Positions 18,460 to 26,525 of a stretch of DNA of 64,000 nucleotides are shown here, one piece after another. Under the pieces are notes generated by a model. The model was not told the DNA's origin. It did not search any database and was given only the letters and a program-made list of their open reading frames with translations. The translations under genes and the position numbers were made by a program. Location: contig NZ_QUET01000015.1 of NCBI RefSeq assembly GCF_003478445.1, positions 26,146-90,145 on the forward strand, given 5' to 3'. Origin of the DNA: Roseburia sp. AM59-24XD. Its GTDB lineage: Bacteria; Bacillota; Clostridia; Lachnospirales; Lachnospiraceae. Every line of letters begins with the position of its first letter. The first letter of the stretch is position 1.

Positions 18460-18720
18460 TTACTCCTCAATCGCTCCGATGCCTCTAAGCTTATCAAGCA
18501 CATCCTCAACATCCCCTGTGATCTGCTCCTTTGACGCGTCATATTTTGCAAGCATCCTTTCGATGATCTCTTCCTCTGTTACGTCCTCCTTTAAGCATTC
18601 GACAATAAACCCTGCGGTCTTATTGCTTCTTACCATGCCGCTAAAGGACAAGCCTCCCACCGGAACGGTGATATGTTCATCGGCTCCCTCATGGGTAATA
18701 AATCCTTCTTTTAATCGCAT
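18460..18720 (-). CDS. PqqD-family peptide-recognition protein
   Basis: An 86-residue protein of typical PqqD size: N-terminal beta strands (LKEGFITHEGADEHITVPVG), NKTAGFIVECLKEDVTEEEII and a C-terminal helical half ending LDKLRGIGAIEE. PqqD-like domains (RiPP recognition elements) bind leader peptides and present them to modifying enzymes. The ATG at 18720 follows AAGGAGGCACAAT; the longer frame from 18753 lacks a binding site. It is 39 bases after the AAA ATPase gene and 38 before the peptidase gene. The likely partner is the 39-residue peptide at 21961-22080, whose N-terminal half holds a YxxP motif like that read by lasso-type PqqD proteins. Confidence 0.85.
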   Translation of the reverse strand: MRLKEGFITHEGADEHITVPVGGLSFSGMVRSNKTAGFIVECLKEDVTEEEIIERMLAKYDASKEQITGDVEDVLDKLRGIGAIEE

Positions 18721-18759
18721 ATTGTGCCTCCTTATCTCTTTGAACGAATCCAAAACTGC

Positions 18760-20067
18760 TCAGACAAATGTAATCATGTACAATGGCAATGTAATAATTC
18801 CATCTTCGTTTACACCAATATTGCCATCTGCAAACTTATATCCAAAAGAAATATCTTTTTTATTTTTCAGAAGCGATTGTAATGAAGTTGCCCTTGTATT
18901 ACCGCTTTTAACCTCAATAGGAACCACCTTTCCATCTTTTTGGATAATAATATCAATCTCTCTTTTGGATGTTTCATTTTTATAGAAGTATAACGAATAC
19001 CCCTTCTTATACAATGCATCTGCGATCGCACATTCATAGATACCGACTTTTGAGTTTCCTTCTAATGTATTTTCAACAATGTGCTGCTTTAACGAAAAGT
19101 CTTTCATCGCCATCAGCAATGACAAATCTGTCGCATATGCCCTAAAAAAGTCTTCTCTTGCATAATCATCCAGATCAAATCTAACATCTGTCACGCGCTT
19201 GGACAAATGTACCATATCAGCGCGAAGTAACCACTCAATACTGGTAAAATATTTTTGTGCTCTGCCCCCATGCTCTACTTCCTTATATTGAAATTTATGA
19301 TTTTCCTTATCTAATAACTGCTTGGCAAGAGAAAGGTAGCATTTTTCTGCTTTTACCTTCTCCTCTGCTGTTGCGTAATGTGCGATATCGTACAGATATC
19401 CCTGCAAGAGGCTTCTTTGAATTTTGTCAACCTCTCTAAAATCGTTTGTATCTATATATTTCTGTACCACTTCCGGCATGCCGCCTATTGCAATATACTG
19501 TCTGTAATAATTCATCATCCTCGAATGTATCGCTTCCGGTACCGCCGTTTTGGAATAAAGAAAACCGCATATACTCTCTATCATATCCTCCGAGATTCCC
19601 ATGCCCCAAAGAAACTCTTCAAAATCCACTCCATACATCTTCAGATAATCAACATATCCAACCGGATATGAAGATGCTCGTTTGTAGTCTATTCCAAGAA
19701 GGGACCCTGATACGATCACATCATACCTGTTGTCGATTGCCCAAAACTTAAGTGATGTAATTGCTTCCTGACATTCCTGTATCTCATCCAAAAAAATCAG
19801 GGTCTTTCCCGGCGTGATCTTCTTTTCCGGAAAGCGGAACCGCATCGCCATAACCATGTTGTCCACCGTAAGATCTCCGCTAAAAATATCCATTGCCGAC
19901 GGAAGCTGCTTGAAATTAATTTCAACCAACTCCTCATAGTTATCCTCCGCAAAACGCTCGATTATATAGGTTTTCCCAGTTTGTCTGGCTCCCTGTACGA
20001 CCAGACATTTCTTTTCCTTTGTACGAATCCATTGATCCATAAAAGCTGTCACTTTTCTTTTCAGCAT
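18760..20067 (-). CDS. AAA-family ATPase with DUF4143 domain
   Basis: A 435-residue protein: ATPase part (about 1-200) with Walker A GARQTGKT and Walker B TLIFLDEIQE, GSLLG sensor, and a C-terminal DUF4143 nuclease-like part (about 210-420) with the EIDIIIQKDGKVVPIEVKSG motif, the D-(x)n-ExK pattern of PD-(D/E)XK-like folds. Function of this very common family is not established. The ATG at 20067 follows GAGGTGCTTT. It sits inside the peptide cassette between the kinase-like gene and pqqD but has its own upstream region with three evenly spaced direct repeats, so it may be an independent insertion that now drives or shares transcription with pqqD and the genes after it. Confidence 0.85.
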   Translation of the reverse strand: MLKRKVTAFMDQWIRTKEKKCLVVQGARQTGKTYIIERFAEDNYEELVEINFKQLPSAMDIFSGDLTVDNMVMAMRFRFPEKKITPGKTLIFLDEIQECQEAITSLKFWAIDNRYDVIVSGSLLGIDYKRASSYPVGYVDYLKMYGVDFEEFLWGMGISEDMIESICGFLYSKTAVPEAIHSRMMNYYRQYIAIGGMPEVVQKYIDTNDFREVDKIQRSLLQGYLYDIAHYATAEEKVKAEKCYLSLAKQLLDKENHKFQYKEVEHGGRAQKYFTSIEWLLRADMVHLSKRVTDVRFDLDDYAREDFFRAYATDLSLLMAMKDFSLKQHIVENTLEGNSKVGIYECAIADALYKKGYSLYFYKNETSKREIDIIIQKDGKVVPIEVKSGNTRATSLQSLLKNKKDISFGYKFADGNIGVNEDGIITLPLYMITFV

Positions 20068-20100
20068 AAAGCACCTCACATCTATCTGTCAAAACATGTA

Positions 20101-20174
20101 TCAACATTTTATCACTTCGAAATCGTGTTGCGTCAACATTTTGGAATATTAAAATGTATTTATATCAACATTTT
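20101..20174 (-). repeat. Three direct repeats at exact 32-base spacing upstream of the AAA/DUF4143 gene
   Basis: AAAATGTTGA (minus strand) occurs at 20174-20165, 20142-20133 and 20110-20101, each start 32 bases from the next, about three helical turns. The last copy overlaps a possible -10 element (GATAAAAT). The even phasing suggests a cooperative protein-binding array, possibly for autoregulation. Confidence 0.75.
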
Positions 20175-20283
20175 ACCAAATAATAACACGATAATTTCTT
20201 AGTGTCAAAGCTGAATCTTTCAATCACATATTGTGACTCCTTTTCACACTTGTCAGGACATAACGTTCATTTTGACGACATGT

Positions 20284-21089
20284 TCATTCCTGCTTCATTC
20301 CATTGTACGCCACTTCGACCGCTTCCTGACTAATATTACAGAAAAGCTCATAGAAGTTCGTTTTCTTTTTTAACTCCTCCAATACCATCACCGTAACCGC
20401 CAACACCCCCGCGTCGATCGGGCGATAGCACTGCTGCAGAAGCATCGGACAGGCTTCGCGTGCCGTAATCATCCGGATCGAATTATCATTTCCTCTTCTT
20501 AAAATGCAGATGCCAGCCAACGGTGCAGAGATATTCGTGCTCAGCCGGTGCTTTCCGTCCCACGGAGTTCCATATGCAAACACGCCCTCCTGCGTGATCC
20601 TGAGCAGCGGCTTATCATCGTTGATCATCACCGCCCGCTCTCCAAAATACTCCCTCCAAAGTCTTGTGTGGTAGATTTTCCGGTACCGCTTTTCGCCGTA
20701 AACAGATACGCTTTCCCATCCACTGCGATCACAGAACCATGAAACAATAACGTGTTATACATCGGCATCCATTCTGCAATCTTCCGATATACGGCAAGAG
20801 TTTCCAAATAGGCATCCGTGTATTCTGCCGCCTGTCCGTTCTGATCCGCTTCTCTCGCAGAACGCTTTCTCTCATACGCGATATCCTCGGGAGATGTCTG
20901 AATGATCAGATCTGCGAACGGATTAACGGTCTTATCTTCGTTTTCACTGCCGCCTGCCTTCTCAGTGTTCTCACAAATGTCTGAGATAATGTATTCTTTA
21001 CAATATTCTCTTATCATGTCGTACAACGGCTTGATACAGATCCGTTTCTCTGCCAGTTGTATCGTAAATGATCTTTGTTCAGTCATCAT
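20284..21089 (-). pseudogene. HPr-kinase-like protein of a peptide-modification cassette, frameshift near 20670
   Basis: Two frames (21089-20628 and 20631-20284) join into a 268-residue protein when one C is restored at 20670 (GTGKSTHTRLWREYF, then GERAVMINDDKP). The P-loop is AKSGTGKST, and the NDDKP and SAPLAGICILRRG motifs are those of the HprK-related kinases found in lasso-peptide and PqqD gene groups, not of true HPr kinase, which has a longer N-terminal domain and a HPr-binding loop. Lasso relatives (ThcoK, PadeK) phosphorylate the C-terminal residue of their peptide. The candidate peptide here ends in Leu and has Thr and Ser residues, so the acceptor is unclear. The organism's HPr lacks Ser46, so HPr is an unlikely substrate. 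Confidence 0.78.
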
Positions 21090-21191
21090 GTATCCTTTCT
21101 GTATTCAACGCTTCGAAATATGTCCCATTCCGACTGTAAATATACGTGTCCGCAATGTTCTCTAAAATGGATTTTTAAATGACGCAATATA

Positions 21192-21221
21192 ACAGAAAGG
21201 CAGGATTTCCCGCCCTTCTGT
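21192..21221 (-). terminator. Hairpin after the low-complexity membrane protein gene
   Basis: Arms ACAGAAGGGCGGGA and TCCTGCCTTTCTGT with two mismatches/GU pairs, followed by TATATT rather than a solid T-run. Probably a weak terminator separating the membrane-protein gene from the kinase-like gene. Confidence 0.55.
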
Positions 21222-21234
21222 ATCGTTACTGTTA

Positions 21235-21915
21235 TTATTTTGCCGGAATAAACGGTAATTCTATCGTATCCGGACTTTTCTGATCGGAATCTTTATTATC
21301 CGATTTATCATTCTTCCCGCCAGAATCCTGATCATCCGATTTATCGTTCTTCTTCCCGCCAGAATCCTGATCATCCGATTTATCGTTCTTCTTTCCATCA
21401 GAAGTATTATTGTTGGACTTGGCATCCGTCTTACCGGAGCTGCCTGAGTTGTTGGAACCTGCCTGATCATCACTTCCGGTTCCCGTATTCTGCTGCGCAT
21501 CGTCCTTAGGATTGTCTCCCTGAGGCTTCGACGGCTTTTGGATGTTTACCGCAGGCGAACTCTGATCCTGCTTTGCCTTACCGTCCTTTGCAACAATGCT
21601 GCTTTGATCGTCTGATTGTGCATTGCTTTTCTGATCTTCCATATCCGAAGCGTCCTCCGGTGCAGATTGCTCTGCAGAACTTTTCTCTCTCTGCTGTGCC
21701 GCCACACCATCCGCCTCTAAGTCGCCGCTTGCAATCGGCATCATCGGCAGATCGCCATTCTCACCGTTATCACCAGCCGTTGTCTGTCCCGACGCAGTGT
21801 TGTTACTTGCCGTTCTTTGACCGGCTTTCCGGGACAGTTCTGCAGCTCCAATCACAACTACCAACACAACGATGCAGATTCCTGATACTGTAATTATCTT
21901 TTTTCTGCTTTTCAT
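21235..21915 (-). CDS. Membrane-anchored low-complexity protein with acidic/lysine repeats
   Basis: A 226-residue protein: a basic start, one membrane segment (about residues 8-26, IITVSGICIVVLVVVIGAA) and a long extracytoplasmic tail rich in Ser, Asp, Lys, Asn, Gln. Near the C-terminus KNDKSDDQDSGGK is repeated two and a half times. The tail begins with NGDLPMMPIASG and the protein ends TIELPFIPAK; the small peptide encoded just upstream ends EVPMAPL, so a similar [LV]P[MF]xP pattern occurs three times in two neighbouring genes. No family is recognised. It lies 45 bases after the small peptide gene, and is probably cotranscribed with it. Confidence 0.65.
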   Translation of the reverse strand: MKSRKKIITVSGICIVVLVVVIGAAELSRKAGQRTASNNTASGQTTAGDNGENGDLPMMPIASGDLEADGVAAQQREKSSAEQSAPEDASDMEDQKSNAQSDDQSSIVAKDGKAKQDQSSPAVNIQKPSKPQGDNPKDDAQQNTGTGSDDQAGSNNSGSSGKTDAKSNNNTSDGKKNDKSDDQDSGGKKNDKSDDQDSGGKNDKSDNKDSDQKSPDTIELPFIPAK

Positions 21916-21960
21916 CTCTTTCTCGCTTTCTACACAACTCCAGCATACTTTATCAATTTC

Positions 21961-22080
21961 CTATAATGGCGCCATCGGCACCTCACCCGGCTCAATCGGT
22001 GTCTCACCACTCGTTATAATAATATCCTCTGTTTCAAACTCTACAATCTCCATCTCCGGTGTTTCATATCTCTCTTTCAT
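21961..22080 (-). CDS. 39-residue putative RiPP precursor peptide
   Basis: A short gene with a strong site (AAAGGAGTATCAGATT, ATG at 22080). The N-terminal half is acidic, with YETPEMEIVEF containing the YxxP motif known from lasso-peptide leaders; then DIIITS, and after it GETPIEPGEVPMAPL. Thr stands at -2 to Gly25, as at the leader/core junction of lasso precursors, and Glu33 is residue 9 counted from that Gly, the spacing of a nine-residue macrolactam ring. These are visible facts; that it is a precursor is inference supported by the PqqD, peptidase, kinase-like and nucleotidyltransferase genes downstream. No lasso protease (B2) or cyclase (C) gene is in the window, so the chemistry may differ. 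Confidence 0.6.
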   Translation of the reverse strand: MKERYETPEMEIVEFETEDIIITSGETPIEPGEVPMAPL

Positions 22081-22165
22081 AATCTGATACTCCTTTCATT
22101 TTCAAATAAATTCTGTATTCATTTCCATGTACTCTTGCCATCCGGTTACCTTGATCATTCTCTTA

Positions 22166-25100
22166 CTAATTGGATCGGCATACATCCTTTGCACTATATA
22201 CATAAGCGCTGAATGCTTTTACCAGCGTCACCAGATCATCCGCATAGATCCCTTCTGCAGCCCGTAATACCTGATAACAGTACATCATTGCACAGTAATC
22301 GCCGGTCAATGTATTCGTGCCATCAGTTACGGTAAACGTTTTTGAATTCCCTAACTCATTCGCCCTGATATTTTTCAGAGACAGGATATAATACTGCCCT
22401 CGTTTCACCGGGGTAATCTCTTTTCCGTCTACTAAAAATGTCAGCTTTGACACATCCACTCCTTCCTTTGGTTCATAGAAGAGATTCAATGTGGTTTCCG
22501 ATTTTAACACCATACTAAGTCCTGCAAATTGTCCAAGCACACCATTTTCAGCCTTAGTTGCAACATAATTATCAATATAACCCTCAAATCGATCCGGTAT
22601 TTCCAACTCATCATCATTTAAATACTTATTCGCCAGCTCATCCACCGCCTTATTAAAATACTTCTGTGAGCAGGCACCATAATTCAGCATAGCCACAGCA
22701 AAGGGATAGGCATCCTGATACAAATCAACATGATCAATTAAATATTGTGCATAGTCTCTGACGGTATAGGTATATTCTTTGCCGACGTTTCCATTTCCAT
22801 CAAACATCTGCGCCTTGATATCCTGTGTCATCTCATAGGATGATACCTCACATGGGAATTTGTAATATGTTTTCCCTTCATTAATCGTGGAGTTCGTCTG
22901 TGCCTCGGAAACAGGTACTTTCGTAATAGTTCCATTTGGAAGTGTAAACTGCATATACGCATCCTTATCTGCGATAATCTTATTCGACAACTCCATGTAG
23001 AAGTTAACGCCGATATTACCGGTAAGACTTAAGGAATAACCGGCAAGCTTTGCGCCGATGCCGTCAATGATCGCACCACAATCATCACATTTTCCATCAT
23101 TGTCCGCATCTGGATGGTCACCATAGGTATTCTTCTCTGTATTGGAATATTCATAGGACACTGGCTCTCCCGGTTTGCCCTCACATCCTTTATAATCAGC
23201 GTTCTTATAAACTTTAGCTCCACCTAAGGTCGGATAGGTATCTGTTCCGATGGTCTGTCCCCAGACTTCATCGGACTGGTCAAGCTGTAAGAGATACGCA
23301 ACCTCACCGGTCTTGTACTGCTCTGTTGTTTTTCCTTCAACCTTTTCGGTTGTTCCACCATCATATCCTATCGCTGTTCCTGTATAAATGGTACTGTCAT
23401 AATAACAGTTTTTGATGGTTGCATTGGATTCATTACGTCCGATCACACCTCCTACATTAACCCCTGTACCACTGACACTACCGGTATTATAACAGTTTGT
23501 GATAGTTCCTTTACTATTATCTCCGCTCACGCCTCCTACATATCCACTACCACTAACACTACTACCGATATTATAACAGTTTGTGATGGTTCCTCCGTCA
23601 TTATATCCGCTCACGCCTCCTACATGACGTTCTGTACCACTGACGCTACCGACATTATAACTATTTGTGATGGTTCCTCCGTTATTATATCCGTTCACAC
23701 CTCCCACATAACCTTCGCTACCACTGACGCTACCGATATTATAGCAGTTTGTGATAGTTCCTTTACTATTATCTCCGCTCACGCCTCCTACAAATTCTAA
23801 GCCACTGACGCTGCCGGCATTATAACTGTTTATGATAGTTCCTTTACTATTACATCCGCTCACGCCTCCTACAAAACCGCTACTACCACTGACGTTTCCG
23901 GTATTATAACAGTTTGTGATGCTTCCGTTATCATTATATCCGCTCACGCCTCCTGCTGTTCCTATACCACTAACGCTGCCGGTATTATAACAGTTTGTGA
24001 TAGTTCCGGTATAATTATTTCCACACACGCCTCCTACCTTGCTGGTACCATAGAAATAAGAGTCCAAAATACCTGCATTGGCAATCTTACCATTGTTACG
24101 ACTGAACAATCCTACATTATAACTATCCTCTTGATTGAAATACAATCCACTGATGGTGTGGTTTTGTCCGTCAAATATACCAGTGTATGGACTTGCGCTA
24201 GTTGCAATCGGTGTCCATTCCTTAAATGTTCCCTCATTCAAGGTTCCATCCGGCTTCAGAACATTTTTATTCACAACAATATCCGCGGTCAGGACTGCAT
24301 TTGCTGATGTATTCTGCGTCACTCCTGAAAGTGTACCATTTACAAGTCCTGCAAACCAATACAGCTGACCTGCATTGCTGATCTCGTAAACCTCATCCTT
24401 GCTACCGTCCCCATCCATATCATACTTGTCTGTGGTGAGATTTGCCGGCTGGTATACCTCATTACATGCACAGAAACCATTCTCGCCGATGCTGTGAGTT
24501 TCTGTTTCCTTCGTCACATATCCGATTGGACAGTCTTTGCACGCCACATTTTTTATATGCTCCTTGTCATCTTTCCAAGTGTATGTAACATCACCGTCTG
24601 TGTTATGTATATGCTCTGCTCCATCTACCAAAAGACTCGCACCTTCTGCCAAAGTGAGTTTCTCCGGATTGGTAATGCTCGCACCACTCTCAAATTCAAT
24701 ACTTTCTCCACTTGCAATCGTTAAATCTTCTTTTAAAGTAGCTTTACCATATACATATGTTTTCGTTACATTAACTTCCTTCTCATACTCTTTCCATTGT
24801 TTTGTGATAATAGAATTGCTGAAGTTACAATCGCTTAGTACAGGGTCTAGACAAGCTAAAGCACGACTAACCACAATCTGGCTTCCTGATACATTAATTG
24901 GTTGATTTGACCTAATCACCTTACCTTCGTATCGTTCTGTTGTTGCTTTCGCTTCAACATAACTGTCTACTATTTTGATCTTGTCACCACTGATTACCGT
25001 TGAAGAATCATCATTGGCTACCACATGACTATTTTCAATCGTTACGCTACCGCTGCAATCAATTTCGGAAGTCTCCAGCGTTGCTCCCATAATATTTAAA

Positions 25101-25588
25101 TTATTATTTAAGCCATCGTCACCTACACTGATTGTTCCGCAACTTAGACTTCCATTATGATTGTTACCATTTATTTCTAATGTAGGCACAATTCCGCTTT
25201 CTGTTAAAATACTTTGAATCAACATTTCTGATTTCATAGTATTTGTTCCGGATAAGATAATCGAAAGATCACCATTCATACTTGTAATATGTCCAGAAAT
25301 AGACGCATTTTCCAGTACAAGCTGATTCTTCGTGCGGTCATAATACCAATTGGTTCCCTGATATATCGTATCATTACCAGAGCCTTCATTATTTTGAAAT
25401 TTCCCATTATCAATAATTTTTGTTGAGCCTATCGTCAAATATTGAGGAGTGGTTCCCACCGTAGCCCCCTCCGCCTTCGCATTCATCACGCCCCAGCCGC
25501 TCACATCCACTGCCGACAGCACCATAAGAACCGCCATCGCTCCGGCAAATATCCGCTTTGCCCCTCGTTTTCTTTGTTTTTGTTTCAT
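22166..25588 (-). CDS. Large secreted GLUG-repeat surface protein
   Basis: A 1140-residue protein with a signal peptide (residues 1-39, ending NAKAEGA), starting at the ATG after AAAAGGAGGAAGAT. Residues about 60-300 look like a beta-helix of short strands. Residues about 515-730 hold eight GLUG-type repeats of about 27 residues built on VGGVSGYNDGGTITNCYN. A short Cys motif DNDGKCDDCGA follows (about 815-830), and the C-terminal 290 residues (NIGVNFYMEL onward) form a domain often seen at the end of Lachnospiraceae exported proteins. No LPxTG or S-layer motif is visible. GLUG repeats occur in adhesins and IgA-peptidase relatives. It precedes the small peptide gene by 85 bases and may be exported cargo or an independent adhesin. 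Confidence 0.82.
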   Translation of the reverse strand: MKQKQRKRGAKRIFAGAMAVLMVLSAVDVSGWGVMNAKAEGATVGTTPQYLTIGSTKIIDNGKFQNNEGSGNDTIYQGTNWYYDRTKNQLVLENASISGHITSMNGDLSIILSGTNTMKSEMLIQSILTESGIVPTLEINGNNHNGSLSCGTISVGDDGLNNNLNIMGATLETSEIDCSGSVTIENSHVVANDDSSTVISGDKIKIVDSYVEAKATTERYEGKVIRSNQPINVSGSQIVVSRALACLDPVLSDCNFSNSIITKQWKEYEKEVNVTKTYVYGKATLKEDLTIASGESIEFESGASITNPEKLTLAEGASLLVDGAEHIHNTDGDVTYTWKDDKEHIKNVACKDCPIGYVTKETETHSIGENGFCACNEVYQPANLTTDKYDMDGDGSKDEVYEISNAGQLYWFAGLVNGTLSGVTQNTSANAVLTADIVVNKNVLKPDGTLNEGTFKEWTPIATSASPYTGIFDGQNHTISGLYFNQEDSYNVGLFSRNNGKIANAGILDSYFYGTSKVGGVCGNNYTGTITNCYNTGSVSGIGTAGGVSGYNDNGSITNCYNTGNVSGSSGFVGGVSGCNSKGTIINSYNAGSVSGLEFVGGVSGDNSKGTITNCYNIGSVSGSEGYVGGVNGYNNGGTITNSYNVGSVSGTERHVGGVSGYNDGGTITNCYNIGSSVSGSGYVGGVSGDNSKGTITNCYNTGSVSGTGVNVGGVIGRNESNATIKNCYYDSTIYTGTAIGYDGGTTEKVEGKTTEQYKTGEVAYLLQLDQSDEVWGQTIGTDTYPTLGGAKVYKNADYKGCEGKPGEPVSYEYSNTEKNTYGDHPDADNDGKCDDCGAIIDGIGAKLAGYSLSLTGNIGVNFYMELSNKIIADKDAYMQFTLPNGTITKVPVSEAQTNSTINEGKTYYKFPCEVSSYEMTQDIKAQMFDGNGNVGKEYTYTVRDYAQYLIDHVDLYQDAYPFAVAMLNYGACSQKYFNKAVDELANKYLNDDELEIPDRFEGYIDNYVATKAENGVLGQFAGLSMVLKSETTLNLFYEPKEGVDVSKLTFLVDGKEITPVKRGQYYILSLKNIRANELGNSKTFTVTDGTNTLTGDYCAMMYCYQVLRAAEGIYADDLVTLVKAFSAYVYSAKDVCRSN
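23420..24050 (-). repeat. Degenerate tandem DNA repeats encoding the GLUG units
   Basis: Eight units of 78-81 bases, recognisable by the recurring plus-strand stretch TATAACAGTTTGTGATAGTT and CCGCTCACGCCTCCTAC. Several units are nearly identical, so unit number could change by recombination and short-read assembly could miscount them. Confidence 0.85.
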
Positions 25589-25611
25589 ATCTTCCTCCTT
25601 TTCCTTGCGAT

Positions 25612-25650
25612 GTACTCCCGGTATCTTCGTTTAGAAGATTCCGGGAATAC
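25612..25650. repeat. Imperfect inverted repeat between the TetR and GLUG-protein genes
   Basis: 17-base arms, GTACTCCCGGTATCTTC and GAAGATTCCGGGAATAC, with two mismatches and a 5-base loop. No T-run follows on the minus strand. It could be a weak terminator of the TetR gene or a structure in the leader of the GLUG-protein mRNA. Confidence 0.45.
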
Positions 25651-25713
25651 ATTGTGTTATGCAGCGCTTATTTCCTTACCAGGCACACATAACAAACAGT
25701 TACTCCCTCTCTG

Positions 25714-26363
25714 TTATTCAGAGGTTTTCGCATAATTTAAGATCATTTCCTTTATTCTGAGAAGCTCCGGAGTATAATCCCTATTATCCTCCGCACCCCA
25801 GATAAAACCGCCCGCATAATAGGCACATGCCGTCATCATCGTATGCACGGTCACTCGCATAAATTCCTCTCTCGGAATATCCGTGCGGAACGTATGATCC
25901 TCCTTAGCTTTCTCATACATCCATTCCAGTCTCGTATCGACCGAATAGAGCGATGCATGAAATTCCTCCAGCTGCTCCTCTCTTACGCCTTCATGCGTGA
26001 CATAATGATTGAAATTGTCATTATACTGCAACAGGTCTTTGTGATACCGGTACATGTCAATATAGCTGTCCAGTGTAAAGGTAAAACGGTCGATCGCCGG
26101 AATATCTCCGATCGATGACAATGGACGCTTTGCATCCAGCTCATCCAGATACTCCTTCCACTTGGCAGCACAGACAGCAACCACCAGCTCGAGCTATTCG
26201 CATAATAACGAAATAATGTAGCCCGCCCTATTCCTGCGGCACTTGCAATCTCTCCCATGCTGACCGGCTCGATCTTCTGTTCCACAAAAATTCGAAAAGC
26301 CGTGTCTATGATCAACCTTCTCCTCGCTTCTTTAAGACTTTCCTTCTTCTGTAACCGGCTCAT
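25714..26363 (-). pseudogene. TetR-family regulator, frameshift near 26195
   Basis: The frame from 26363 (ATG after GGAGGATTGTTTT) encodes a TetR helix-turn-helix, EPVSMGEIASAAGIGRATLF with RYYAN, then loses frame. The ligand-binding part continues from KWKEYLDELDAKRP to a stop at 25714 in the next frame. Restoring one A at 26195 (AATAAGCTCGAGCTGGTG, giving NKLELVVAV) yields a 216-residue protein of normal length. There is no gene divergent to it within 150 bases other than the toxin-antitoxin pair's end, so its target is unclear; the GLUG-protein gene 125 bases downstream is one possibility. Confidence 0.8.
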
Positions 26364-26434
26364 AAAACAATCCTCCATGTGATACACCCTGTCTCAATTT
26401 TATATAAAGTTGGCTGTGTTGTCAACAAAATCAG

Positions 26435-26472
26435 AAAATGCCCCATCAGCAAAACACTGACGGAGGCATTTT
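26435..26472 (-). terminator. Hairpin terminator of the toxin-antitoxin pair
   Basis: AAAATGCC and GGCATTTT arms extended by partly paired bases, 54 bases after the antitoxin stop. T-runs flank both sides, so it may act in both directions. Confidence 0.55.
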
Positions 26473-26525
26473 ATAGGCTATATTCTTTGAAGATGACCTA
26501 CTCTCAAGATTTTATCTCCATAACA

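Noticed and set aside
20284..21089. HPr kinase/phosphorylase for catabolite repression
   Set aside because: The protein has only the P-loop domain in the form seen in peptide gene clusters, and the HPr in this window lacks Ser46.
16704..22080. Canonical lasso peptide biosynthesis cluster
   Set aside because: No B2-type protease and no asparagine-synthetase-like cyclase gene is present; only tailoring-type genes and a candidate peptide are.
23420..24050. CRISPR array
   Set aside because: The regular repeats lie inside an open frame and encode GLUG protein repeats; spacing units are not unique spacers.
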